Shown piece by piece: positions 8,070 to 16,492 of a stretch of DNA of 53,669 bases. Source of the stretch: Salinarimonas soli (GTDB taxonomy: Bacteria > Pseudomonadota > Alphaproteobacteria > Rhizobiales > Beijerinckiaceae); assembly GCF_008386575.1 (NCBI RefSeq), contig NZ_VUOA01000029.1:1-53669 (forward strand), in the 5' to 3' direction. Made by a program: the position numbers and the translations under genes. Each line of letters opens with the position of its first letter. Positions within the stretch are counted from its first letter, which is position 1. The notes under the pieces are model-generated. The model was not told where the DNA came from. It saw only the letters and a program-made list of their open reading frames with translations, and did no database searches.

Positions 8070-9030
8070 TCCCGTGGACAGGATCCCCTCCGAGCGCGGG
8101 CACGAGGCGGCCCCGCCCCTCTCCCCCCATCTTAAGCGCGACGCGCCCCTCGTGCCGATCGATTCGGCGGCCGGGCGCTCCCTCATGGCCGTCATCGCGA
8201 TCCTCACCTTCCTGGCCGCCCTGTGCGCCGGCGGAGCCGCGCTCGTGGCGAACGCCTCGACGCAATGGCGCTCGTCCATCGCCCGGGAGGTGACGATCCA
8301 GATCCGCCCGAGCGCCGGGCGCGACGGGGACGCGCTGGTGGCGCAGGCCGCCGAGATCGCCCGCATGAGCCCCGGCGTCGCGGGGGTGGAGCCCTATACC
8401 CGCGAGCAGTCCGCGCGCCTGCTGGAGCCCTGGATCGGCTCGGGGGCGGGGCTCCTCGACCTGCCCATCCCCCGGATCGTCGCCGTCACGCTCGCCGAGG
8501 ACGCACGGGCCGACACGGAGGCGCTGCGCCGGCGCATCGTCGCGGAGGTGCCCGGCGCGACCCTCGACGACCACGCCCTGTGGCTGCGCCGGCTCTCCTC
8601 CATGGCCAACACCGTGGTGGGGGTGGGGATCGGCCTCGTGCTGCTCGTCCTGCTCGCCACGGGGCTCGCGGTGGCCTTCGCGACCCGGGGCGCGATGGCG
8701 GGCAACAAGGAGATCGTCGACGTGCTCCATCTCGTGGGCGGGGACGACGCCTTCATCGCCCGCGAGTTCCAGATCCGCTTCCTGCGCTTAGGCCTCAAGG
8801 GCGGCGCCCTCGGCTGCGCCGCGGCGCTCGCCTTCATCGCGCTCGCGGGCCTCGCGGCGGGATCGCTGCGGGCGAGCCCCGCGGGCGACCAGATCGAGGC
8901 CTTGTTCGGCGCCTTCGACATGGGGCTCGGCGACTACGTCCTGATCCTCCTCGTCGGCCTCGTGGTCGCCGCCGTCACGGCGGTGGTGTCGCGGGTCACG
9001 GTCCGGCGCTACCTCGCGGACCTGCGCTAG
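8062..9030 (+). CDS. ftsX: Cell-division protein FtsX
   Basis: This 322-residue membrane partner of FtsE belongs to the FtsX/permease family. The cytoplasmic N-terminus is followed by a first membrane segment (about residues 38-60, SLMAVIAILTFLAALCAGGAA) and a large periplasmic domain. Three further membrane segments follow (about 190-212, 250-275 and 290-312), the expected four-helix layout. It begins inside the end of ftsE and completes the ftsEX operon. Overall length is normal for alphaproteobacterial FtsX. No later gene is clearly cotranscribed: 99 bp separate it from the next gene. Confidence 0.94.
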   Translation: MIDPVDRIPSERGHEAAPPLSPHLKRDAPLVPIDSAAGRSLMAVIAILTFLAALCAGGAALVANASTQWRSSIAREVTIQIRPSAGRDGDALVAQAAEIARMSPGVAGVEPYTREQSARLLEPWIGSGAGLLDLPIPRIVAVTLAEDARADTEALRRRIVAEVPGATLDDHALWLRRLSSMANTVVGVGIGLVLLVLLATGLAVAFATRGAMAGNKEIVDVLHLVGGDDAFIAREFQIRFLRLGLKGGALGCAAALAFIALAGLAAGSLRASPAGDQIEALFGAFDMGLGDYVLILLVGLVVAAVTAVVSRVTVRRYLADLR

Positions 9031-9129
9031 GGCTCCTCCCGGCGGCCCGTCCCGCCAGGGCGGTCTCCATAACGCTTTCGTTAAATTTTGGGGGCAGTAA
9101 CGGCAGGTGCCTTCGTTCCGGAGCTGCGC

Positions 9130-10275
9130 ATGCGCCCTGCCGAACAGCGGTCCTGGCCCCTCGCGAGCCCGCACGTCCGGAGAATCCTCGCCGAGGACGG
9201 GGTGTTCCACGGTTTGTGCGTGGGCTATTGCGCGTTCGCCTTCGTGCTCCTGTTCGCCCTGAACGCCCTCGAGCGCTTCGTTCCCTTGATGTATCTCCCG
9301 CTGTGGGCGACGGGCGCCGGGATCGCGCTCCTCGTCCACCTGCTCGCCTGCGAGTGCCTGCGCACCGTCCGGGCGGGGTCCAAGCGCCCCTTGAGCGACG
9401 CTCTCGCGGCCCTGCGCCTGAGGACCCGCGGTCGGATCGTGCAGGGCTGCCTCCTGGTGGTCAGCCTAGGCCTCCTGTTCGGGTGCTTCACCTCGGTGAA
9501 GAACGCGCTCCCGCTCCTGTCGCCGTTCCGGTTCGACAAGCCCCTGGCGGACCTGGGAACCGCGCTCCACGGCGGCGTCGCCCCGTGGCAATGGCTCCAC
9601 CCGATCCTCGGCCATCAGCCGGTCACCCGGTTCATCGAGGTCACCTATTCGTCCGTGTGGATGCTCCTGCTGGTCGGGTTTCCGGTTCTGCTGTTCGTCC
9701 ACCCGGAGCTGCGGGAGCTGCGGCGCCGCTATCTCCTGACGACCTTCCTCACCCTCGTCCTGCTCGGGAACGTCCTGGCGGGGCTCGGGATGTCGGCGGG
9801 CCCGGTCTATTACGGCCACGTCACGGGCGATCATGGGCGCTACGGGGAGCTCGTCCGCTACCTGGCGTTCAGCAAGGGCCTGCCCTATTCCGCCGCCGAC
9901 ATCCAGGAGCATCTCTGGCTTAGCCTCCAGACCGACCAGGTGGAGCTGGGAACGGGCATCTCGGCGTTCCCGAGCATCCATGTCGCGATGGCCACCCTGT
10001 TCGTGCTGGCCGCCCGCCGGATCGGCCGCCGGCTCGGCGCCGTGTTCATGGCCTATTGGGTGCTGATCCTCGCGGGATCCATCCATCTGGGCTGGCACTA
10101 TTCCCTCGACGGCTACGTGTCGGCGGTGGCCGTGTGCGGGATCTGGGCCATGACGCGGCCGCGGCGGGCGGGCCGGCGCGCGGGGGCCGCCGTCCGGGAT
10201 CCCGGCGCCGGGAGGGGCTTCGAACCAGCCCGGCCGGCCCCCGTGGGCCTCGCGGTGCGAACGGGCGCGGCGTGA
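9130..10275 (+). CDS. PAP2-superfamily membrane protein (Aur1/Ipt1-like, PAP2_3 type)
   Basis: This 381-residue multi-pass protein has about six to seven membrane helices and a basic N-terminus. It carries the acid-phosphatase/phosphotransferase motifs FPSIHVAMA (C2, with the Ser-His pair) and GSIHLGWHYSLDGY (C3, with the catalytic His and Asp). The His-Tyr-x-x-Asp form is characteristic of inositol-phosphorylceramide-synthase-like PAP2 proteins, so it may dephosphorylate or transfer a head group on lipids or prenyl phosphates at the membrane. The start is the ATG at 9130 (MRPAEQRSW); a TTG at 9088 is less likely. It sits between ftsX and ydcF, and its C-terminal about 50 residues are a low-complexity Arg/Ala/Gly/Pro tail. 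Confidence 0.82.
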   Translation: MRPAEQRSWPLASPHVRRILAEDGVFHGLCVGYCAFAFVLLFALNALERFVPLMYLPLWATGAGIALLVHLLACECLRTVRAGSKRPLSDALAALRLRTRGRIVQGCLLVVSLGLLFGCFTSVKNALPLLSPFRFDKPLADLGTALHGGVAPWQWLHPILGHQPVTRFIEVTYSSVWMLLLVGFPVLLFVHPELRELRRRYLLTTFLTLVLLGNVLAGLGMSAGPVYYGHVTGDHGRYGELVRYLAFSKGLPYSAADIQEHLWLSLQTDQVELGTGISAFPSIHVAMATLFVLAARRIGRRLGAVFMAYWVLILAGSIHLGWHYSLDGYVSAVAVCGIWAMTRPRRAGRRAGAAVRDPGAGRGFEPARPAPVGLAVRTGAA

Positions 10276-10484
10276 CACCCCGTCCCGCCGAGCCCCGGGC
10301 CGCCCTCCCCCCGGGTACGACCGGCGCGCCTCGCCTTGTGGCCGCCGCATTCGGCGGTCTAACTTGGCCCATGGTTTCGCGTACGCCGCGCAGCGCAATG
10401 GTCCAGGCGATCGAGGCCGCCCCCATCGGATGGGCCTGGTTGGAGGTGCCGTCGGCCGAGGCCCGTTCCCGCCACGCGGTATCC

Positions 10485-11150
10485 ATGCGCCTGCTCGCCA
10501 AAAGCCTGATCCTTCTCGCCGTCGCCGCCGTCGCGCTGCTCGGGGCGGGCTTCCTCGGCTTCGTGGCCGGCATCGAGCGCCAGGAGCGGGCGCCCGGGGC
10601 GCGCACCGACGCCATCGTGGCCCTCACCGGCGGCGCCGAGCGCATCGGCAACGCCATCGACCTCCTGGCGCAAGGCTATGCGCGCCGCCTGCTGATCTCC
10701 GGGGTCAACGAGCGCACGAGCCGGGCCGAGATCGCCCGCCTCAACCCGGGCCAGCGCGTCCTGTTCGATTGCTGCGTGGATCTCGACTACCGGGCCCGCA
10801 ACACCATCGGCAACGCCATCGAGACCCGGCGCTGGCTGCACGAGCACGGCTTCCGCTCGGTGATCGTGGTGACCTCGAACTACCACATGCCCCGCACCAT
10901 GCTGGAGCTCGACAACGCCCTGCCGGGCCTCGTCAAGGTGCCCTACGCCGTGATCTCCGACACGGGCGATCCCACGGGCTGGTGGCGCAACCCCGCCGTG
11001 GCGCGCCTGCTCGCCTCCGAATACGTGAAATATCTCGCGGTGCGCCTGCGCCTCCTCGTGGAGAGCGACCCCGAGCGCTCCATCGCGGCCACCATGTTCA
11101 GCCGCGGCGGCCCGCCCGTGCGCGTGGTGGCGGCGCCGCTGGAGCGCTAA
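10485..11150 (+). CDS. YdcF/SanA-family protein (DUF218)
   Basis: This 221-residue protein has an N-terminal membrane anchor (about residues 4-26, LAKSLILLAVAAVALLGAGFLG) followed by a DUF218 domain. Characteristic motifs are TDAIVALTGGAERIGNAIDLL, RRLLISGV, and NTIGNAIETRRWLHEHGFRSVIVVTSNYHMPR. The family is linked to envelope integrity and, through ElyC and SanA, to peptidoglycan precursor metabolism; the reaction is not established. The start at 10485 precedes the membrane anchor directly, although the frame is open further upstream and no strong ribosome site marks the start. The stop overlaps that of the convergent methyltransferase (CTAA, 11147-11150). Genes of this type often follow ftsEX in Hyphomicrobiales. 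Confidence 0.85.
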   Translation: MRLLAKSLILLAVAAVALLGAGFLGFVAGIERQERAPGARTDAIVALTGGAERIGNAIDLLAQGYARRLLISGVNERTSRAEIARLNPGQRVLFDCCVDLDYRARNTIGNAIETRRWLHEHGFRSVIVVTSNYHMPRTMLELDNALPGLVKVPYAVISDTGDPTGWWRNPAVARLLASEYVKYLAVRLRLLVESDPERSIAATMFSRGGPPVRVVAAPLER

Positions 11151-11971
11151 CTCTGCGGTCGGCGGGCGAGCGCCCACCAGACGCGATGCGGGACCAGAAG
11201 TGGGTCCTCGGGAAAGGTCCGCTGCAACAGCGCCTTGAGTTCGATCGCGAACCGCTCGGTGGCCGCTTCGTCGAGGCTGGCCCGCACGCCGGCGCTCGCC
11301 CGGATCCGTCCGCACCACGCGTCGTGGCCGTAGGGTTGGTCGACGTCGAAGGAGGCCGTCTCGATGCCCTCGAATCCAGCCTGAGCGAGGTCGGCGAGCC
11401 ACGCGGGGTAGAGACCCGAGCCGCCTCCCATGGTCCAGGCCGGATTGACGCTCAGGATCAAGGTTTCCGTCGCCTCGACCACGTTGCCAGGCAAGGGCAG
11501 CCAGTCGAAATGCGCGATAACGATGGCGCCGCCCGGCTTGAGCACGCGGAACGCCTCATGGGCCGCCCGGGCGCGATCGAACCAGTGCCAGCACTGGCCC
11601 GCGCTCACGAGGTCGAATGAGCAGTCAGGGGCGTCGAGGGCCTCGGCGCGTCCTTCCCGGTAGGCAACCGCGACACCTTCGGTCTGGTCGATCTCCATCG
11701 CCTCGCGCAGGAGCGCCGCTGCCGGATCGATGCCCGTCACCGCGAGGCCGAGGCGGGCGAGCCCGCGCGCCACCGTTCCGGTGCCTGTTCCCATGTCGAG
11801 GGCCGCCTGTCCCGGGCGGAGGTCGAGCTGTCTCGCGATCCTCTCGAAGAACGGGGAGGGAAATCCGGCCCGGTGCGCCCGGTAGTCTTGCGCCGTCCGC
11901 CCGAAGTCGACCGTCTCCCCGAAACGCCGCGTCGCGGCTATGTCCGGCCCTGTGCTCATGTTCGTCCCCAT
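11147..11971 (-). CDS. Class I SAM-dependent methyltransferase
   Basis: This is a 274-residue methyltransferase of the Methyltransf_11/UbiE-like group. Motif I is ALDMGTGTGTVARGLARLG (about residues 48-66 from the chosen start), the acidic residue after strand 2 lies in VTGIDPAAAL, and the post-II region reads SFDLVSAGQCWHWFD. The substrate is unknown. ATG codons at 11971 (MGTNM) and 11959 (MSTGP) are both possible. It is encoded against the direction of its neighbours, between a YdcF-like and a PlsC-like gene that are commonly adjacent, so it looks like a lineage-specific insertion. Confidence 0.85.
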   Translation of the reverse strand: MGTNMSTGPDIAATRRFGETVDFGRTAQDYRAHRAGFPSPFFERIARQLDLRPGQAALDMGTGTGTVARGLARLGLAVTGIDPAAALLREAMEIDQTEGVAVAYREGRAEALDAPDCSFDLVSAGQCWHWFDRARAAHEAFRVLKPGGAIVIAHFDWLPLPGNVVEATETLILSVNPAWTMGGGSGLYPAWLADLAQAGFEGIETASFDVDQPYGHDAWCGRIRASAGVRASLDEAATERFAIELKALLQRTFPEDPLLVPHRVWWALARRPQS

Positions 11972-12073
11972 CGGTCGTGCCGACCGCCTCGCTCCGGAGC
12001 ATTTTTGCACGGGCCCGTGTCCACGTGGGCTGAAAATGCTCTAAAGGGAGCCCGTCCTCTCCATGGCCCCCCG

Positions 12074-12817
12074 ATGCTCGTCCTGCGCTCCGCCCTCTTC
12101 AACGCCCTCTACTACGTCAACCTCATCCTCTGGATGCTGGCGTTCCTGCCGCTCTTCGTGCTGCCGCGGATCTGGTTCATCCGGGTGGCGCAGGCGCAGG
12201 CGCGATCCTCGCTGTGGCTCCTGCGGGTGGTGGCGGGGGTGCGGCTCGAGGTGCGGGGGCGCGAGCGCATCCCGCCGGGGGGGCTCATCGTGGCCTCCAA
12301 GCACCAATCCCTGTGGGAGACCTTCGCCCTCTTCACCCTGTTCGACGACCCCGCCTACATCCTCAAGCGCGAGCTCATGTGGATCCCCGTCTTCGGCTGG
12401 TTCACGATCAAGGGCGGCATGGTGCCGATCAACCGCAAGGCCGGCGGCCAGGCGCTCGTGGAGATGAACGCGCGCGCCCGGGAGGAGGTCGCGCGCGGGC
12501 GCCAGATCATCATCTTCCCCGAGGGCACCCGGCGGGCGCCCGGGGCCGAGCCCGGCTACAAGTACGGCATGGCCCATCTCTACGCTTCCCTCGGCGTGCC
12601 GATCCTGCCCGTGGCGCTCAATTCCGGTCTCTATTGGCCCCGCCGGCGCTTCATCCGCCGCCCCGGCACCATCGTGATCGAGGTGGGCGAGGCGATCCCG
12701 CCGGGCCTCGACCGGGACGTGGTGTTCCGGGAGGTGCAGGCCCGGATCGAGGCCATGTCCGGGCGCCTCCTCGTCGAGGGCCGCCGCGAGCTCGGTCTCG
12801 ACCGCTCCCCCGCCTGA
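12074..12817 (+). CDS. 1-acylglycerol-3-phosphate O-acyltransferase (PlsC family)
   Basis: This 247-residue membrane-associated acyltransferase adds the second acyl chain to lysophosphatidate in phospholipid synthesis. An N-terminal membrane helix covers about residues 5-28. Block I is ASKHQSLWET (a variant of NHxxxxD with Glu in place of Asp), block III is IIIFPEGTRRAPG, and GGMVPINRKAG and LPVALNSGLYWPRR match blocks II and IV. The ATG at 12074 directly precedes the membrane helix. The HxxxxE variation is common in alphaproteobacterial members. It follows the envelope-gene block and may be the main PlsC, but a second copy elsewhere cannot be excluded. Confidence 0.88.
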   Translation: MLVLRSALFNALYYVNLILWMLAFLPLFVLPRIWFIRVAQAQARSSLWLLRVVAGVRLEVRGRERIPPGGLIVASKHQSLWETFALFTLFDDPAYILKRELMWIPVFGWFTIKGGMVPINRKAGGQALVEMNARAREEVARGRQIIIFPEGTRRAPGAEPGYKYGMAHLYASLGVPILPVALNSGLYWPRRRFIRRPGTIVIEVGEAIPPGLDRDVVFREVQARIEAMSGRLLVEGRRELGLDRSPA

Positions 12818-12836
12818 GCGCCCTGAACGGTTCCGC

Positions 12837-12866
12837 TTGACGGCGGAGCCGTTCCTCCCGTACCTA
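12837..12866 (+). promoter_or_regulatory. Sigma-70-type promoter of the LexA-box gene
   Basis: TTGACG (12837-12842) and TACCTA (12861-12866) are 18 bp apart. The predicted start near 12873 falls inside the LexA-box candidate at 12867-12881, so repressor binding would block RNA polymerase directly. Confidence 0.6.
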
Positions 12867-12881
12867 GAACAAATGCAGAAC
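12867..12881. promoter_or_regulatory. LexA (SOS) box, GAAC-N7-GAAC
   Basis: The sequence GAACAAATGCAGAAC is an exact match to the alphaproteobacterial LexA operator, a direct repeat written GTTC-N7-GTTC on the other strand. It abuts the -10 of a good promoter and lies 28 bp upstream of the gene starting at 12909. The position and the AT-rich spacer support function. Damage induction is inferred. Confidence 0.72.
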
Positions 12882-12908
12882 ACACACATCATCGACGGAC
12901 GAGTCGCC

Positions 12909-13295
12909 ATGCGGGATGGGCGGGGCGAGCGCGCGCGCCGGGCGGCGGTGCGCGAGGAGCGGCTGCGGGTCACGGCGGGGGTGTCGGTCCCGCTGCGCCT
13001 CTCGGCCTGGCGCGGGCGCTCGGGCCAGCGCTACGTGGTGGGCGTGCACGCGCTCGCGGAAGCGGACCTCAGCGACGTGACCGAGGCCGTCCTCATCGCG
13101 GTGTGCCGCGAGGGCGACGGCACGGCCCGGGTGGTGGACGTGGCGGCGGCGGGCGCCCTGCCCCGGGAACGCTTGGCCTCGAGCTGGATGTCGGCCGTGC
13201 GGGCCTGCGGCGCCACCGAGATGCATGTGCATCGCTTGGCCCGCGACGAGGCCGAGCGCAGCGCCGTGATCGCCGACCTCCAGGACGACATCTGA
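12909..13295 (+). CDS. Hypothetical protein, probable SOS-regulon member
   Basis: This 128-residue soluble protein belongs to no family recognised here. The first 25 residues are very basic (MRDGRGERARRAAVREERLR). A beta-rich body follows (RYVVGVHALAEADLSDVTEAVLIAVCR) and an acidic C-terminus (DEAERSAVIADLQDDI). ATG 12909 is preferred because upstream candidates (ATG 12873, TTG 12837) fall within or before the LexA box and the predicted transcription start. Its placement under a near-ideal LexA box makes a DNA-damage role plausible. There is no nuclease, polymerase or toxin motif that I can see. Confidence 0.7.
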   Translation: MRDGRGERARRAAVREERLRVTAGVSVPLRLSAWRGRSGQRYVVGVHALAEADLSDVTEAVLIAVCREGDGTARVVDVAAAGALPRERLASSWMSAVRACGATEMHVHRLARDEAERSAVIADLQDDI

Positions 13296-13311
13296 GGGCC
13301 TGCCCCTCCCC

Positions 13312-13430
13312 CCTCTTGCTGAGGAGCGCTCGACGAGCGCGTCTCGAAGCACGCAGGACGCTTGCCACAGACGTCCGGAGAGCTCTGGAACGTCCTTCGA
13401 GGCTCGCTCCGCTCGCGCCTCAGGACGAGG
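13312..13430. repeat. Dispersed palindromic repeat, copy 2
   Basis: Same family and orientation as the copy at 5416: it begins with CCTCTTGCTGAGG (one end degenerate) and ends with CCTCAGGACGAGG, with TCTCGAAGCACGCAGGACGC and CCTTCGAGG inside. It fills the gap between the SOS-box gene and tal; nothing else is seen in that 231-bp gap except the tal ribosome-binding region. Confidence 0.82.
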
Positions 13431-13526
13431 TTGGAGGGTGGGGCCCATTCCGGGCCAACCTCCCAGGCTTCACGGCGGCGCCCGCGCGCCTTACATGGAG
13501 GGCTCCAAGGTGAACGGGAGCCAGAG

Positions 13527-14498
13527 ATGGCCAGCAAGCTCGAGCAATTGCGCGCGATGACCGTGGTGGTCGCCGACACGGGCGACATCGAGGCGGTGCG
13601 CCGCCTCAAGCCCCAGGACTGCACCACGAACCCGACCCTGATCCTGAAAGCGGTGCAGGACCCAGCCTCGGGCCCGATCCTGGAGGAGGCCCTGGCCTGG
13701 GCGCGCCGGCAGTCCGGCCCGCGCGAGGCGCTCGTGGCCCGGGTCTGCGACCGGCTCTCCGTCGCCTTCGGGGCGGAGCTCACCCGCATCGTGCCCGGCC
13801 GGGTCTCCACGGAGGTGGACGCCGACCTCTCCTTCGACACGGGCGCCACGGTGGCCAAGGCCCGCGAGATCGTCGCCCTCTACGAGGCCCAGGGTATCCA
13901 GCGCGAGCGCATCCTCATCAAGATCGCCTCGACCTGGGAGGGCATCCAGGCGGCCGCCGTGCTCCAGCGCGAGGGCATCGACTGCAACCTCACGCTCCTG
14001 TTCCACCTCGTCCAGGCGGCGGCCTGCGCGGATGCGGGCGCGTTCCTGATCTCGCCCTTCGTGGGCCGCATCCTCGACTGGCACGTGAAGGCGGGCGGCG
14101 GGCCCTACACCCCCGACACGGATCCGGGCGTCGAATCGGTGCGGGGCATCTACGCCTATTACAAGGCGCACGGCATTCCCACCGTGGTCATGGGCGCCTC
14201 CTTCCGCAACGCGGGCGAGATCGAGGCGCTGGCGGGCTGCGACCGCCTCACCATCTCGCCGGCCCTGCTGGACGAGCTCGCCGCCGCTGACGGCCCCCTC
14301 CCCCGCCGCCTCTCACCCGGCGGCGGGGCCCCCGCCCCGGCCCGCCTCGCCCTCGACGAGGCGGCCTTCCGCTTCCAGCTCAACGAGGATCCCATGGCCG
14401 GCGAGAAGCTCGCCGAGGGCATCCGTGGCTTCGTGAAGGACCTGCGCACGCTGCGGGGGCTCGTGGGCAAGCGGCTGGCCGAGGCGCAGGCGGCCTGA
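13527..14498 (+). CDS. tal: Transaldolase (TalB type)
   Basis: This 323-residue enzyme of the non-oxidative pentose phosphate pathway transfers a dihydroxyacetone unit between sedoheptulose 7-phosphate and glyceraldehyde 3-phosphate in the cytoplasm. The Schiff-base lysine is K132 ([12 protein letters not shown]), the same number as in E. coli Tal[33 protein letters not shown] and [15 protein letters not shown] are classic family motifs. The start at 13527 follows GGGAG. An insertion of about 15 residues rich in Pro, Gly and Arg (near residues 255-272) lies in a surface loop before the C-terminal helices. It appears monocistronic, with repeats on both sides. Confidence 0.96.
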   Translation: MASKLEQLRAMTVVVADTGDIEAVRRLKPQDCTTNPTLILKAVQDPASGPILEEALAWARRQSGPREALVARVCDRLSVAFGAELTRIVPGRVSTEVDADLSFDTGATVAKAREIVALYEAQGIQRERILIKIASTWEGIQAAAVLQREGIDCNLTLLFHLVQAAACADAGAFLISPFVGRILDWHVKAGGGPYTPDTDPGVESVRGIYAYYKAHGIPTVVMGASFRNAGEIEALAGCDRLTISPALLDELAAADGPLPRRLSPGGGAPAPARLALDEAAFRFQLNEDPMAGEKLAEGIRGFVKDLRTLRGLVGKRLAEAQAA

Positions 14499-14531
14499 GG
14501 GGCCGGCTCGTAAGTACGGCCTACCCTCCAC

Positions 14532-14653
14532 CCTCGTCCTGAGGTGCCCGCCGCAGGCGGGCCTCGAAGGGCGCTCCAGTGGGCTCAGGAAGGCTGTGGC
14601 AGACGTTTCGCGTGTTTCGAGACGCCCGCTCGCGCGGGCTCCTCAGCATGAGG
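14532..14653. repeat. Dispersed palindromic repeat, copy 3 (opposite orientation)
   Basis: Runs CCTCGTCCTGAGG to CCTCAGCATGAGG, the reverse orientation of the copies at 5416 and 13312, with GGGCCTCGAAGGGCGCTCCA and TTTCGAGACGCCCGCTC inside. It occupies most of the 288-bp gap after tal. The rest (14654-14786) holds a TTAACG-CTT-CGTTCA inverted repeat and the start region of the next gene. Confidence 0.85.
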
Positions 14654-14786
14654 GGGTTGGAGAGCCATTGTTCCGGGCCGGACCCTGACGCCCCGCCCGC
14701 AGGGTTAACGCTTCGTTCACGCCGCCGGGGTCTCCTCGCCCCTAAGCTGTCCCGAATCGGGCGGGACCTGCGGCTCCGGGGGGATC

Positions 14787-15131
14787 ATGGACGACGTGCT
14801 GGCTTGGTGGGACTGGATCCAGGCCCGGGGCGGCCCGGCCCTTGCCGCCGCGTGGCGCTGGACCGAGGCCCACGCGCTCGCCCTGCACGGCGCCCTGAAA
14901 GCGGCGCCCTACGGGCTGGAGGCGGCCCTCGCCGTGGCCCTGGCCGGCTGGATCGCGGCCCTCCTGCTGTGGCGGACGCGCTCGGACCTCCGGCGGCGCC
15001 TCGACGAGAGCGGCGCGGCGCTCCGCGCCAGCGAGGAGCGCCTGGCCGGCGAGCGCCGCTGGCGCGAGGCGACGGCGCGCGTGGACCAGAAGGCCGCGAC
15101 CGCAGCCGCGGCCGTGGCGCCCTCGGCCTGA
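14787..15131 (+). CDS. Small hypothetical membrane protein with a coiled coil
   Basis: This 114-residue protein has one membrane helix (about residues 47-63, LEAALAVALAGWIAALLLW), then a highly charged heptad-like stretch (about 65-105, RTRSDLRRRLDESGAALRAS onward) predicted to form a coiled coil, and an Ala-rich end. The Trp-rich start (VLAWWDWIQARGG) is notable. It has no recognised family or motif. It lies alone between a repeat and the DsbA-like gene on the same strand. The coding call rests on its start just after a promoter-like region and on GC-rich third positions. Confidence 0.6.
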   Translation: MDDVLAWWDWIQARGGPALAAAWRWTEAHALALHGALKAAPYGLEAALAVALAGWIAALLLWRTRSDLRRRLDESGAALRASEERLAGERRWREATARVDQKAATAAAAVAPSA

Positions 15132-15240
15132 GGGGTCGGCTCACGGAATCGTGGCCTGCCGCCGCCGTGGGTTTGCCGCAGGCCGCGCCCACAAGGGGCC
15201 GATGCCGGCCCCGGCCGAGCGCCGTTCCCACCGCGAGACC

Positions 15241-15873
15241 ATGATCCACCTGCCCCGCCGCACCGTCCTCATCGGCCTGTCGGCCGCCCTCGCGGCGCCG
15301 GCCCTCGGCGAGGGCGAGGCCTCCCGTCCCGAGCCGCAGACCGTGCCCATCGAGCTCGTCGAGGAGGCCCTGGAGCTCGACGCAGGGATCCGCGTCGGCG
15401 CGCCGGGCGGCGACGTCACGATGATCGAGTTCTTCGACTACAACTGCCCCTCCTGCCGGCGCGCCGCGCGCGACCTGCCGGCGATGCTCGCCGACGGCGA
15501 CCTCACCTACGTGCTCATGAACTACGCGGTGCTCGGCATGCCCTCCGTGGAGGCGGCGCGGGTGGCCCTCGCAACCTTCTCCCTCGGGGGGCCGGAAGCG
15601 GCGCTCGCCCTGCACGGGCGGCTTCTGGCCCTGCGCGGGCCGGTGGGGGCCGAGCGGGCGCTCAACGAGGCCCTGGGGCTCGGGGCGGATGCGGGCGCCC
15701 TCGCGCGCGCCGCCGACTCGGAGGCCGTGACCCGCCGCCTGCGCGCCGTGCTCCGGATCGGCGAATCCCTCGGCCTCTCCGCCACCCCGTCCTACGTGAT
15801 CGGCCCCGAGGCCTATGCGGGCGACCTGACGCTCGCCCACAAGCGCGCCCTCGTGGCCCGCGCCCGGGCCTGA
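15241..15873 (+). CDS. DsbA-family thiol oxidoreductase (exported)
   Basis: This 210-residue protein has an N-terminal signal with a twin-arginine-like RRTVLIGLSAALAAPALG. The mature part carries a thioredoxin fold with CPSC in MIEFFDYNCPSCRRAARDL, where DsbA/DsbG-like proteins place the active site. The cis-Pro loop is visible as LSATPSYVIG. It would act in the periplasm in disulfide formation or isomerisation. The ATG at 15241 is chosen because it places the signal at the N-terminus; the open frame extends about 30 codons further upstream without signal features. Which Dsb role it has cannot be told from the sequence. Confidence 0.88.
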   Translation: MIHLPRRTVLIGLSAALAAPALGEGEASRPEPQTVPIELVEEALELDAGIRVGAPGGDVTMIEFFDYNCPSCRRAARDLPAMLADGDLTYVLMNYAVLGMPSVEAARVALATFSLGGPEAALALHGRLLALRGPVGAERALNEALGLGADAGALARAADSEAVTRRLRAVLRIGESLGLSATPSYVIGPEAYAGDLTLAHKRALVARARA

Positions 15874-15890
15874 GCGCCGGCACAAGCCGA

Positions 15891-15919
15891 TTGACAGGGG
15901 CGGCCCGCCCGCCCTACAA
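15891..15919 (+). promoter_or_regulatory. tRNA promoter
   Basis: TTGACA (15891-15896), a 17-bp spacer and CTACAA (15914-15919) lie 16 bp upstream of the mature tRNA 5' end. This is a strong rRNA/tRNA-type promoter with a GC-rich discriminator, as expected for stringently controlled transcription. Confidence 0.65.
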
Positions 15920-15935
15920 GGCGCGGCCTGGTGCC

Positions 15936-16011
<76 letters not shown>

Positions 16012-16270
16012 GGTTCCTCCTTTCTCGACAATTCGGAACGTCCCCAGGCGCTTGGCCGTGACGCGGCGTGATCCGCGCTCCGGGAGCGCGGGCGCGTCCT
16101 TCGCTCCGGGGCGCTCCGCCGGGCGCGACGCGCAGCATCAGGGGCACGGCCTGGGGGCAGGCAGGTCCGGCTCCGTGGCTCCAGGCCCTGACCCGACCGC
16201 CCTCGACCCGACCTGACGTTCGCCGCCCGCGGCGCTACGCTGTCGCGCCCTCGATTCCCGGACCCCTCCG

Positions 16271-16492
16271 ATGCCACGCACGATCGCCCGGATGCGGACC
16301 CTCGGTCCCGTGATGGAGCGCCGCCTGCGGGCGATGGGTGCCGTGGAGGGCTATCGCCGCCCGCGTTTCGTGTTCGGGCGCGCGGTGAGCGCCGTCGCGG
16401 CCCGCGCGATGGAGGCCGCCCTTCTCGATTGCGACGGGCGGCGGCTCCCGCCGGAGGTGAGGGCCCGCCTCGCCCACGAGGGACGGACGTGA
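16271..16492 (+). CDS. Small hypothetical protein coupled to a Crp/Fnr regulator
   Basis: This 73-residue, strongly basic, probably helical protein has no family I recognise. Its TGA overlaps the GTG start of the next gene (GTGA, 16489-16492), a classic coupling arrangement and the main reason to believe it is expressed. Sequence features: a repeated MR/RMR pattern at the start, a central YRRPRFVFGRAV and a C-terminal LPPEVRARLAHEG. It could modulate or serve as leader for the regulator. The 259-bp gap upstream (16012-16270) holds GC-rich palindromic sequence after the tRNA and no convincing gene. Confidence 0.5.
   Translation: MPRTIARMRTLGPVMERRLRAMGAVEGYRRPRFVFGRAVSAVAARAMEAALLDCDGRRLPPEVRARLAHEGRT

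Noticed and set aside
13312-13430. Possible CRISPR array or riboswitch in the repeated intergenic blocks
   Set aside because: Copies are dispersed over the whole window in both orientations, not tandem with spacers. They lack Cas genes and show hairpin ends typical of REP-like elements.
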